DNA of 64,000 nucleotides from Streptomyces cavernae (GTDB lineage Bacteria; Actinomycetota; Actinomycetes; Streptomycetales; Streptomycetaceae), in contig NZ_RPDJ01000031.1 in NCBI RefSeq assembly GCF_004023625.1, forward strand, positions 62,001 to 126,000, in the 5' to 3' direction. Shown piece after piece: positions 57,067 through 64,000 of the stretch. A model generated the notes under the pieces. That model ran no database searches and was not told where the DNA came from. It was given only the letters and a program-made list of their open reading frames with translations. The first letter of the stretch is position 1; each line of letters starts with the position of its first letter. Both the position numbers and the translations under genes were made by a program.

Positions 57067-60000
57067 TCACTCGAACGCCGTCGTCCGGGCCAGCGCGGCA
57101 TCCCTGACGTCGGGTGCCCGGTGGCGGCGCAGGGACCGGAGTTGTTCACGCCAGGGTGCCGACCAGCCGGTGCGTTGGCCGAGAGCGTCGGTGAGGGCCG
57201 CCGCGAGCAGGCCCTCCGCGAAGCCGCCGTGCTCGGTGAGACGGTGCACGGTCGGCAGCAGGGCGTCGGGGTCCCCTTGGCGGGTCTGCCGCTGCATCCG
57301 CGCGCTCAGCGCCCGCGCGATCGAACCCGTCAGTGCGGGCCGTCCGTCGGTGAGGACGGCGAGCCGGTCCAGTGCGGTATCCACCGCGTGCGGCTCGGAG
57401 TCGAGGTCGAGGTGGCCTGCGAGCAAGGCGGCGGCCTGCGGTACGAACGCGTCGTAGCGCGCGAGCACCTCACCCGCGGCGAGCGCGGCGGCCCGGACGG
57501 GACCCGGGGCGCTCCAGGCCCGAAGGCCCAGCAGTTCGACGAGGTGTTCGACGCGGCGGCGGGCCGGGCGGTCCCGCCGCTCCTCGGCGTCGGGTCCCTC
57601 CTCCGCCTCCGCCAGTTCCGTCAGCGCCTGCTCCAGGCCCCGCACCCCGTGCGCCGCCCCGACGGCGGCCGTCACCAGACCGTCGGCCGCGGCCCGCCAG
57701 GTCTCGCGGTTCGTCAGGTCCGTGGTCGCCCCGGCGAGCACCAGCGGGGCGTCCGGGGACCACGGGGTCCAGTCGGCCAGGGCCTCGAAGGCGAGCGTCG
57801 CGGTCTGTGGGTCGTCGGTGTCGGACGCCTCCCGCACGAGACGGGCGTAGCGCTCGCGGTACGGCTCCGCCAGGTCGAGCGGCTGGGTACGCAGCACCGC
57901 CGTGCGCAGCACCGGTTCGCCGCGGGCCGCGTCGCGCAGCAGTGTCCAGGCCCGGTCGTCGGCGAGCAGGGCGCCCGCGGCGGTGACACAGGCGGCGCGG
58001 ACGTCCCGGTGCGCGTCGGCGTACACCTCGGCTAGCAGTTCCGCGGCCTGCGGCACGGGCAGGCGCGCCGCGGCCAGCCGGGCGGCCTCCTTACGGCCGG
58101 TGACCTTGGCGCCCGGCGCGAGCAACACCTCCCGCAACTGCCCCGCCAGCACCGACGGCGGCACGTGCAGGGACGCATGGGTGGCCGCGTACACCGCGAC
58201 CCGGGCGCGATCGCCACCGGCGTGCGCGAGCAGCTCCGGCACGACGTCACCGGGCCGGTCGATGCGGGCGAGCGCGACGAGGGCCGCCTCGGCGAGCACC
58301 ACGTTCGGCGCGTCGGCCCACCTGCGGATCAGTTCCGGGCCGCCGGACGGTACGACGGCGGCGCGCGCGATCGCCGTGGCGCGGGTGTGGTCCGGCAGCC
58401 CGGCGTCGGCGGCGGTCTCGGTCAGCTGCCGCAGCACGGCCCGCTGCTGGCGGGGAGCCCAGCGCCGTACGTACCCGTCGACGGGCACGTACCAGGGGCT
58501 GCCCTTGGTGAGGAACCGGCCGTACGGCGGGGTGTCGGCGAGCAGCACGTCGAGCAGGTCGGTGCGGCGCCGGGTGACGGTGGCGCACACCGCGGAGAGC
58601 GCCCCGGCGGAGGCGTCCTGGGCGAGGATGCGGGCGACACGTTCGTCCCGGGTGGCGGGCGGCTCCAGCCAGAGCTCCACCGCGCGGTGCACGGTGGTGT
58701 CGTTGCCGTAGCGGATCGCCTGCCACAGCAGTTCCTGTAGCTCCGCCATGCCCGCGGCACGCCGTCCGACGGCCCGGGCGAGCGCGAACGTCAGACTGTA
58801 GTCGGCCTTTTCGGCGCCGGCCTCGATCCACGGCCGCAGCGCCTCGTACACCTGGTGCTCCTGGCCGCGGCGCAGGGTCCGGTCGAGCCGGCCGAGGTCG
58901 GCGCCGCCGGTACTGCCGGAGATCCGGACCAGGGTGCGCAGCGCCCAGTTGACCAACTCCCGGCTCCTGCCCGCCGCGTGCTCGCGCAGCACGGACAACG
59001 CGAGCCGGCTGAGCTCCTGTCGGGTCCACGGCGACGAGTCCCGCGCCTCGACGGCGTCGGCGGCTATCCGGTCCAGGTGCGGCTCGGCGTCCTCGGTGAA
59101 CAGGGCGGGGTGGGTGTCGGCGAGCGCGTGCAGGGCGGGCGCACGCACCGGGTCCTGTTCGTTGCGCAGCCGCGCCATGTCCTCCAACACCGCGGTGACG
59201 GCGTCCGGTCGACCGGAGCGCGCGGCGTTGCGGATCAGCAGTGGCCAGGCCTCGGCCCGGTCGTCGGCGAGCGGGCGGCGGGTCGCTTCGACGAGCCGGT
59301 CGCGCACCTCGGTGACGGGCAGGAAGGACTCGGCTAGCAGGACGGTGCTCCACAGCGATCCGCGCTCGCGGGCCGCGTCGGCCATCCGGCGGGCCTCCTC
59401 GGCGACGCAACTGCGCGGCAGTGCTTCGAGGATGACGGAGTCGACGTCCGTGTGGGCATCGCCGCGGCCTTGGATCGACGCCGTGTAGAAGGCGTGCCGC
59501 TCCGCGGGCGGCAACGCTTTGACGAATTGCGCGAGATGATCGCTCCGCTCGGCCAGCATCCCGCCCAGCGGGGCGAGTTCCGCGGCGCCGGAGCGGACGA
59601 GCCTGCGCAGTGCCGTGGGGCGCGGGAACCAGCGCCCCAGGTCGTAGACGCCGTCGAGCATCATCCGGAGCACCTGGGCGGGCGCCACGTTCGCGAACGT
59701 CCCCAGGTGCGGCACCAGTTCGTGCGGCAGCTCGGTCGGCCCTCGGCGTTCCACCAGTTCCAGTACGCGGAGGGGATCAGCATGCACGGTCACCTCGACG
59801 GCCCGCGCGTACCGCCGCCACCAGGTCTCGCGCAACGACTCGGGCAGCCCGGTCAACTCCCCTTCGACCACGTCGAGCAGGGCCCCGGGGTGCCGCTTGC
59901 CGAGGGGCTGCCAGCCCCGTACGGCGTGGAACAGCTCCGGAAGCAGCCGGGCCACGGTCAGCGAGGAACAGCCCGGCAGCAGCCGGGCCGCCTGCGTGTC

Positions 60001-60414
60001 GCCCCAGTCGGCGCGCACTGTGTCGACGAGCCGGTCCGCGAGTGCCTTGCGTCGTCCGCGGGCGACGGCCTCCAGCAGGTCCCGGCGTACGGCTTCGGAC
60101 GCGTCGACGAGCGCTGACGCATAGACGTCGTCGGGTACCTGGAGGCTGTCGGCGACACGCAGTGCGTGCCTGCGTACGAACGAGTCGGGATCGGCGATGT
60201 GCCCTGCGATCCAGTCGGTGTCACGGCCGGCCGCCGCCGCGACGACGGCGATTCCGCGTTCAGAGGGGCCCCGCACGTCGAGTTCGTCCAGGACCGGCCG
60301 CAGCTCGGTGGATTCCCGCGCCCAGGAGACGAGTTCGCGCATGCGCCGGCTGTAGGGAAGCGGATCGAGGGCGTTGAGCAGAGCCTCGGCCTGTTGCTGG
60401 GGGGTGCTGAGCAT
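57067..60414 (-). CDS. Large HEAT-repeat-like protein, 1115 aa, function unknown
   Basis: Very large soluble protein composed almost entirely of paired helices rich in Leu, Ala and Arg, for example RRHALRVADSLQVPDD, APALHALADTHPALF and RTAVLRTQPLDLAE. The spacing and Pro/Asp turns fit HEAT or armadillo-like repeats. No catalytic motif, signal peptide or membrane segment is seen. ATG at 60414 gives MLSTPQQQAEALLNALDPLP; the frame continues upstream through the repeat block, which is not coding in my view. It follows a wblE-like region and has no operon partner. Scaffold or binding role inferred. Confidence 0.85.
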   Translation of the reverse strand: MLSTPQQQAEALLNALDPLPYSRRMRELVSWARESTELRPVLDELDVRGPSERGIAVVAAAAGRDTDWIAGHIADPDSFVRRHALRVADSLQVPDDVYASALVDASEAVRRDLLEAVARGRRKALADRLVDTVRADWGDTQAARLLPGCSSLTVARLLPELFHAVRGWQPLGKRHPGALLDVVEGELTGLPESLRETWWRRYARAVEVTVHADPLRVLELVERRGPTELPHELVPHLGTFANVAPAQVLRMMLDGVYDLGRWFPRPTALRRLVRSGAAELAPLGGMLAERSDHLAQFVKALPPAERHAFYTASIQGRGDAHTDVDSVILEALPRSCVAEEARRMADAARERGSLWSTVLLAESFLPVTEVRDRLVEATRRPLADDRAEAWPLLIRNAARSGRPDAVTAVLEDMARLRNEQDPVRAPALHALADTHPALFTEDAEPHLDRIAADAVEARDSSPWTRQELSRLALSVLREHAAGRSRELVNWALRTLVRISGSTGGADLGRLDRTLRRGQEHQVYEALRPWIEAGAEKADYSLTFALARAVGRRAAGMAELQELLWQAIRYGNDTTVHRAVELWLEPPATRDERVARILAQDASAGALSAVCATVTRRRTDLLDVLLADTPPYGRFLTKGSPWYVPVDGYVRRWAPRQQRAVLRQLTETAADAGLPDHTRATAIARAAVVPSGGPELIRRWADAPNVVLAEAALVALARIDRPGDVVPELLAHAGGDRARVAVYAATHASLHVPPSVLAGQLREVLLAPGAKVTGRKEAARLAAARLPVPQAAELLAEVYADAHRDVRAACVTAAGALLADDRAWTLLRDAARGEPVLRTAVLRTQPLDLAEPYRERYARLVREASDTDDPQTATLAFEALADWTPWSPDAPLVLAGATTDLTNRETWRAAADGLVTAAVGAAHGVRGLEQALTELAEAEEGPDAEERRDRPARRRVEHLVELLGLRAWSAPGPVRAAALAAGEVLARYDAFVPQAAALLAGHLDLDSEPHAVDTALDRLAVLTDGRPALTGSIARALSARMQRQTRQGDPDALLPTVHRLTEHGGFAEGLLAAALTDALGQRTGWSAPWREQLRSLRRHRAPDVRDAALARTTAFE

Positions 60415-60479
60415 GAGGGGGATTGTGCCTGCCGGGGCCGGGGCGCCGTACCGATTTTCCCGATGCCCGCCACCGACGA

Positions 60480-61080
60480 CGGCGGTGTGCAGCGGGGGGT
60501 GTGCGGCTGGCGGCGTGCTGCGGGAGGGGTCCGGCGGGCGCCCGGACCCGGGGAGCCCGGACCGGGCGTGCTGCGGAGGCGCCCGGCGGGCACCCGCACA
60601 TGCGGCGCCTGGGACCTGCGCGGGCGGACCCTGCGGCGGCGAGCCCTGCGCGGGCGGCCTGTCGCGGAAGGTGCCCGGCAGGCGCCCGGCCCCGTTGGGC
60701 CCCCGAACCAGGCGGGCGTGCTGCGGAGTCGCCCGGCGAGCGCCCGGATCTGCGGCGCCCGGACCTCTGCGGCGGGCGGGCCCTGCGCGGCGAGCCCTGC
60801 GCGGGCGGCCTGTCGCGGAAGGTGCCCGGCAGGCGCCCGGCCCCGTTGGGCCCCCGAACCAGGCGGGCGTGCTGCGGAGTCGCCCGGCGACCACCAGCAC
60901 CTACGGCGCCCGGACCGGCCGCGGGAGGGCCCTGCGTGGGCGGACCCTGCAGCGGGGCGGCGTGTCGCGGAAGGTGCCGGGCGGTGGGCACCCAGACCTG
61001 CGGCGCCCGGATCTGCGCCGCCTGGACCCTGCAGCGCCCGGACCCTGCGGCGGGCGGACCCCGCAGTGGGCGGCGTGTTG
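60480..61080. repeat. GC-rich block with 104-bp exact direct repeat and degenerate copies
   Basis: Positions 60,636-60,739 and 60,787-60,890 are identical over 104 bp (period 151 bp). Weaker copies of the same pieces (GGCGTGCTGCGGAG, CTGTCGCGGAAGGTGC, CTGCGGCGCCCGGA) occur before and after, to about 61,070. It occupies most of the 733-bp gap between the HEAT-like gene and the WhiB-like gene. Few stop codons, so long open frames exist on both strands, but composition is repeat-driven. Confidence 0.85.
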
Positions 61081-61147
61081 TGGGGCATGCGCGGTCTGCG
61101 GTGCTCCGGGATGTACGGCGGAGTGGGCGCCCCCCGTGGGCACCCAC

Positions 61148-61396
61148 TCAGCTGTCGCCGGCGCGCCGCAGGCCGAGCCGCTCCTTCTCGGAGAGGCCGC
61201 CCCAGACGCCGAACCTTTCGTCATTGCGTAGCGCGTACTCGAGACACTCGGCCCGGATCTCGCACAAGCCGCAGATCCGCTTGGCCTCCCGCACCGAGCT
61301 CCCCGGTTCGGGAAAGAAGAAGTCGCTTCCGGTCTGCGCGCACAGTGCCTGCTCCTGCCAGGCGATGCCGGGCGCGGTGATGCTGTCCTTGTGCAT
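61148..61396 (-). CDS. WhiB-like iron-sulfur transcription factor
   Basis: Wbl family protein of 82 aa. Four Cys that bind [4Fe-4S] are visible: one in ALCAQTG and three in ICGLCEIRAEC (C-x2-C-x5-C). The turn GVWGGLSEKERLG and the basic C-terminus follow, the DNA- or sigma-interacting part. ATG at 61396; a GTG at 61417 would add seven residues. Wbl proteins control development, redox response and resistance in Streptomyces; this one is not further identified. Leftward, upstream of the repeat block. Confidence 0.9.
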   Translation of the reverse strand: MHKDSITAPGIAWQEQALCAQTGSDFFFPEPGSSVREAKRICGLCEIRAECLEYALRNDERFGVWGGLSEKERLGLRRAGDS

Positions 61397-61670
61397 GTCG
61401 GAGATCGTGCCGCGCACCGAAAAACAAGGAATCAACGACCGATAAGCGCAGCGTTTACCCGCCGTCCGACCGCTTCTCCCCGGTGGACCGGGGTTCACAC
61501 CGTCCCGGGCGCCGCCGTGCGGGGTGACGATGACGGGTCGCCATGATGGACCCACGCACCGTACTCGCGCACGACGGCGCGCCAGAGGCGCTTGCTCACC
61601 GGCCGCCTCAGCGGCCCTGAGGGGCCCTGAGCGGCCGGGCGCCCGCGGCTCCCCCACGGCCGGCGCCCGG

Positions 61671-61698
61671 AGGCCCTCCGGAGGGCCTCCGGAGGCCC
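61671..61698. repeat. Two overlapping perfect palindromes next to repeat copy 3
   Basis: AGGCCCTCCGGAGGGCCT (61671-61688, 18 bp) and GGGCCTCCGGAGGCCC (61683-61698, 16 bp) share six bases, so the hairpins exclude each other. They end 8 bp before the CTAG of copy 3. No gene in the surrounding 61,397-61,834 gap. Confidence 0.8.
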
Positions 61699-61705
61699 TT
61701 GGGGG

Positions 61706-61838
61706 CTAGGGCCTGTGTCGGAAGTGGCGCCTGCCGGCCGGAAGTCCTCGTACTGGACGTACTTGGGCTTTCGGCCGGTGCGGTGAGAGGGCGTCCCGGG
61801 CGTCGCGACGGCGCGAACGTTGCCTGTTGCGGCACTAG
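61706..61838. mobile_element. MITE-like repeat, right end and hairpin (copy 3)
   Basis: CTAG at 61706-61709 and 61835-61838 bound a 133-bp segment. The 45-nt hairpin is at 61,734-61,778. The right end, read as reverse complement, begins CTAGTGCCGCAACAGGCAAC and shares GTCGCGACGCCCGG with copy 1's right end. Its last CTAG gives the TAG stop of the VOC gene. The left end is unlike the other copies. Confidence 0.72.
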
Positions 61839-62626
61839 CTCCCCGGCTGTGCGCTCTTGATCACCGCGAACCGGGCGCCGTAGGGGTCCGCCAGCTTCGC
61901 CATGCGCCCCACCTCCGGCAGGTCCGTGGGTGCCATCCGTACCTTGCCGCCCAGCTGCTCGGCCTTGGCGACCGTCGCGTCCGTGTCCGTGACCTCGAAG
62001 TACGGCAGCCAGTACGCCCCCGCTTCCGCCTCGCTCGGGTCACCGGCCAGCGGGACCATCCCGCCGAACATGGCGTCCGGCCCGCCCTCCGCGGGGTTGA
62101 CGCAGGTGTACATGCCTCCCGGGAAGGAGACCTCGGAGGTCTCCATACCGAACACCGAGGCGTAGAAGTCCGCAGCCGTGGCCACATCCGGGGTGTACAG
62201 CTCGATCCAGCAGAGCGAACCGGGCACGCCGGCCACTTCCAGGCCCGTGTTGGCGCCCGGCTGCCAGACGCCGAACGGCACCCCGGCCTGGTCGCCGAGC
62301 ATGGCCATCCGGCCCTGGTCCAGGACGTCCATGGGCTGCATCAGCACGGTGCCCCCGGCCTGCTCGGCCGCCTTGCCCGTGGAGTCGGCGTCGGGGGTCT
62401 GGAAGTAGACCGTCCAGGCGGGCTGTCCCTGGTCGGTGGGGACCTGCATGCCGCCTGCGGCGATCCTGCCGGCCAGCCGGAACATGCCGTAACCGCCGAC
62501 CTCCGGTCCCCCGGCCTGGAACTCCCAGCCGAAGAGACCGCCGTAGAAGGACTTGGCGCCCTCTATGTCGGGGGTGCCGACATCGACCCAGTTCGGAGCG
62601 CCGGTGACGTAACGGGTGGTGAGCAT
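61835..62626 (-). CDS. VOC-family protein with two glyoxalase-like domains
   Basis: Cytoplasmic 263-aa protein of two tandem vicinal-oxygen-chelate domains. First domain starts APNWVDVGTPDIEGAKSFYG; second starts SLCWIELYTPDVATAADFYA near residue 135. The family includes glyoxalases, dioxygenases and resistance proteins; Streptomyces has many such two-domain hydroxylase-labelled proteins. ATG at 62626 with GGAGGAGGG upstream. The stop codon TAG is the CTAG end of the repeat, so the C-terminal tail (SAQPGS) may have been cut or altered by insertion. Confidence 0.88.
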   Translation of the reverse strand: MLTTRYVTGAPNWVDVGTPDIEGAKSFYGGLFGWEFQAGGPEVGGYGMFRLAGRIAAGGMQVPTDQGQPAWTVYFQTPDADSTGKAAEQAGGTVLMQPMDVLDQGRMAMLGDQAGVPFGVWQPGANTGLEVAGVPGSLCWIELYTPDVATAADFYASVFGMETSEVSFPGGMYTCVNPAEGGPDAMFGGMVPLAGDPSEAEAGAYWLPYFEVTDTDATVAKAEQLGGKVRMAPTDLPEVGRMAKLADPYGARFAVIKSAQPGS

Positions 62627-62837
62627 GGTGCCCTCCTCCGAGGATTCCCGTTCCTCTGACTTCCTGAGTCTTGCACCGCCCACTGACACTCGCCGCCCGG
62701 TCCGCGGCCGGGGGTGGCCCCGGCCGCGCGCTCCCCCGTCAAGTTGTGAACAGGTTCAGTTCAAGGTTCTTTCAGCGCCACCCGACCCCCGCCAATGTTT
62801 GACGTGTTCACGCTCTCTGCGCCCCTGGTGGCTCCGG

Positions 62838-63875
62838 TCAGGCGGAGGCGCGTCGCACCAGGGTCGTCGGCAGGACCACGCCGGCCGACCCGCCCGCCAC
62901 GCCCGCCTCCGCGGCACGGTCCCCCCGACCCCGCAGCAGCAGCCGCGCCATCAACCGCCCCATCTCCTCGATGTCCTGACGGACCGTCGTCAAAGGTGGA
63001 TCGGTCTGTTCGGCGACGGGCAGCATGTCGTCGAAGCCGATCACGGCGACGTCCTCGGGCACCCGCCGCCCGTGCTCCCGCAGCACCCGCAGGGCACCCG
63101 AGGCGGAAAGGTCGTTGGCGGCGAACACCGCGTCGAGATCCGGACACCGCCGCAGCAGCTGCCGCATCGCCCGTTCGCCGCCCGCCGGGGTGAAGTCGCC
63201 CTCCGCGATCAGCCGCGGGTCGGCGTCGGCCATCACATCGCGAAACCCGTCGAGCCGGTCGGCCGCGGAGGTCTGGTCGAGGGCGCCGGTGATGTGCGCG
63301 ATCCGCCTCCTGCCGAGCCCGACGAGATGGGTCACGGCCTCCCGCGCGCCGCCGCGGTTGTCGCTGTCGACGTACACGGCGCTGTGCGCGCCGTCCGCCC
63401 AGCCGGGCCGCCCGCCGAACACGGTGGGCACCCCGGCGCCGTGGATCAGCCCGGGCAGCGGGTCGTCGAGGTGCAGCGAGAAGACGAGCGCGCCGTCGAC
63501 GTGGCCGCCCGCGAGGTAGCGGCCGACGCGCGCGTGGTCCTCGCGCCCCTCGGTGAGCAGCAGCACCAGCTGGGTGTCGTGGGCGGTCAGCTCCCGGCTG
63601 ATGCCGCGCAGTTGCAGGGCGAAGAAGGGATCGGCGAAGACGCGGGTCTCCGGTTCGGCGATCACGACGGCGACGGCGTCGTACCGCCGGGTGACCAGGC
63701 TGCGCGCGGCCTGGTTGGGCACGTACCCGAGTTCCTCCACCGCCTTGCGCACCCGGGAGACGAGGGGTTCGCGCACGCCTTCGCCACCGTTGACGACGCG
63801 CGACACCGTGGCCCGGGAAACCCCGGCCCGCGCGGCCACGGCCTCCAGTGTGGGGCGCGGCGCTGTCTCCCTCAC
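62838..63875 (-). CDS. LacI-family transcriptional regulator
   Basis: Repressor of 345 aa. N-terminal HTH TLEAVAARAGVSRATVSRVV with hinge GYVPNQAARSLVTRR, then a periplasmic-binding-protein-like sugar domain (FADPFFALQLRGI, HVDGALVFSLH, VFAANDLSASGAL, VIGFDDM). GTG at 63875 with GAGG-like sequence upstream. A GAGAGCGCTCTC palindrome stands 56 bp upstream, probably its own operator and that of a divergent gene beyond the window. Target sugar unknown. Confidence 0.93.
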   Translation of the reverse strand: MRETAPRPTLEAVAARAGVSRATVSRVVNGGEGVREPLVSRVRKAVEELGYVPNQAARSLVTRRYDAVAVVIAEPETRVFADPFFALQLRGISRELTAHDTQLVLLLTEGREDHARVGRYLAGGHVDGALVFSLHLDDPLPGLIHGAGVPTVFGGRPGWADGAHSAVYVDSDNRGGAREAVTHLVGLGRRRIAHITGALDQTSAADRLDGFRDVMADADPRLIAEGDFTPAGGERAMRQLLRRCPDLDAVFAANDLSASGALRVLREHGRRVPEDVAVIGFDDMLPVAEQTDPPLTTVRQDIEEMGRLMARLLLRGRGDRAAEAGVAGGSAGVVLPTTLVRRASA

Positions 63876-63930
63876 GGTGGAACTCCTCCTCGGCGGTGGG
63901 TGATCAGGATAGCCCCGCCGACGGGGAGGT

Positions 63931-63942
63931 GAGAGCGCTCTC
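63931..63942. promoter_or_regulatory. LacI-type operator palindrome GAGAGCGCTCTC
   Basis: A perfect 12-bp palindrome with the CG centre usual for LacI-family operators. It lies between the regulator gene and the right window edge, so autoregulation is expected. Confidence 0.7.
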
Positions 63943-63996
63943 TGAACCGCTCCTGAACCGCTCCTGAATCGCTCCTGAGTTGCTCCTGGACCGTTC
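63942..63996. repeat. Five 11-bp direct repeats near the LacI operator
   Basis: Five consecutive 11-bp units: CTGAACCGCTC twice, then CTGAATCGCTC, CTGAGTTGCTC and CTGGACCGTTC, directly following the LacI operator. The 11-bp period places each on about the same face of the helix. Confidence 0.8.
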
Positions 63997-64000
63997 TTCA

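Noticed and set aside
60166..61380. 404-aa plus-strand and 376-aa minus-strand ORFs in the GC-rich block
   Set aside because: They consist of repeat translation (Arg, Pro, Ala, Gly) with no start signal or family motif.

Overview
The window is a chromosomal segment from a Streptomyces-type actinomycete. Evidence: very high GC with strong G/C bias at third codon positions, frequent GTG starts, tightly overlapping genes, an SsgA-like sporulation gene, a WhiB-like gene and a complete Streptomyces-style hopanoid cluster. Gene content and order recall the region of the S. coelicolor chromosome that holds the hopanoid genes and ssgD (from memory, not searched). There is no tRNA, rRNA, CRISPR array, transposase or phage module. 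Most genes are ordinary core or conserved-accessory genes.

1-10,400 (minus strand): hopanoid operon, in transcription order hpnC, hpnD, a 48-aa linking gene, hpnE, a polyprenyl diphosphate synthase, shc, hpnG, hpnH, ispG and dxs (cut by the window edge). It carries its own MEP-pathway genes for precursor supply, a three-enzyme squalene route, cyclisation and the C35 side-chain steps. idi at 20.1 kb belongs to the same metabolism.

10,400-17,600 (minus): seven tightly packed, mostly overlapping genes: an N-terminally unusual CDP-alcohol phosphotransferase (CTG start inferred), a LicC-like cytidylyltransferase, an sn-glycerol-1-phosphate dehydrogenase homologue, a second CDP-alcohol phosphotransferase lacking the last catalytic Asp, a GT2 glycosyltransferase and a TagGH-type ABC exporter. 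I read this as a pathway for an exported phosphoglycan built on CDP-activated alcohols; its product is not known to me.

17,900-29,600: galE, a cation-diffusion exporter, idi, an RsbW-like ATPase, HdeD-like membrane protein, enoyl-CoA hydratase, a GlxA regulator/PfpI enzyme pair, tex, two small frameshifted genes, HPr and a SorC-type regulator.

29,800-42,800: an ABC-F protein, a 301-bp MITE-like repeat, a hypothetical protein, a BCCT transporter, three secreted peptidases (PepX-like, M14, M1), a protein O-mannosyltransferase, and a SigE-family sigma factor with a downstream membrane protein carrying Pro-Met-Pro repeats.

43,000-49,500: fatty-acid degradation (thiolase, FadB, CaiB/BaiF), a saccharopine-dehydrogenase-like enoyl reductase and a 45-aa membrane protein. 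49,500-64,000: an 18-unit palindrome array abutting endonuclease V, ssgD, GPP34, a second ABC-F gene with a probable attenuator leader, dimethylargininase, acyl-ACP desaturase with a triple operator, a 1115-aa HEAT-like protein, a GC-rich repeat block, a WhiB-like protein, a VOC protein and a LacI regulator with its likely operator. Three related repeats (31.4, 54.7, 61.7 kb) share terminal inverted repeats beginning CTAG and a 45-nt hairpin; two of them supply the TAG stop codon of the flanking gene.
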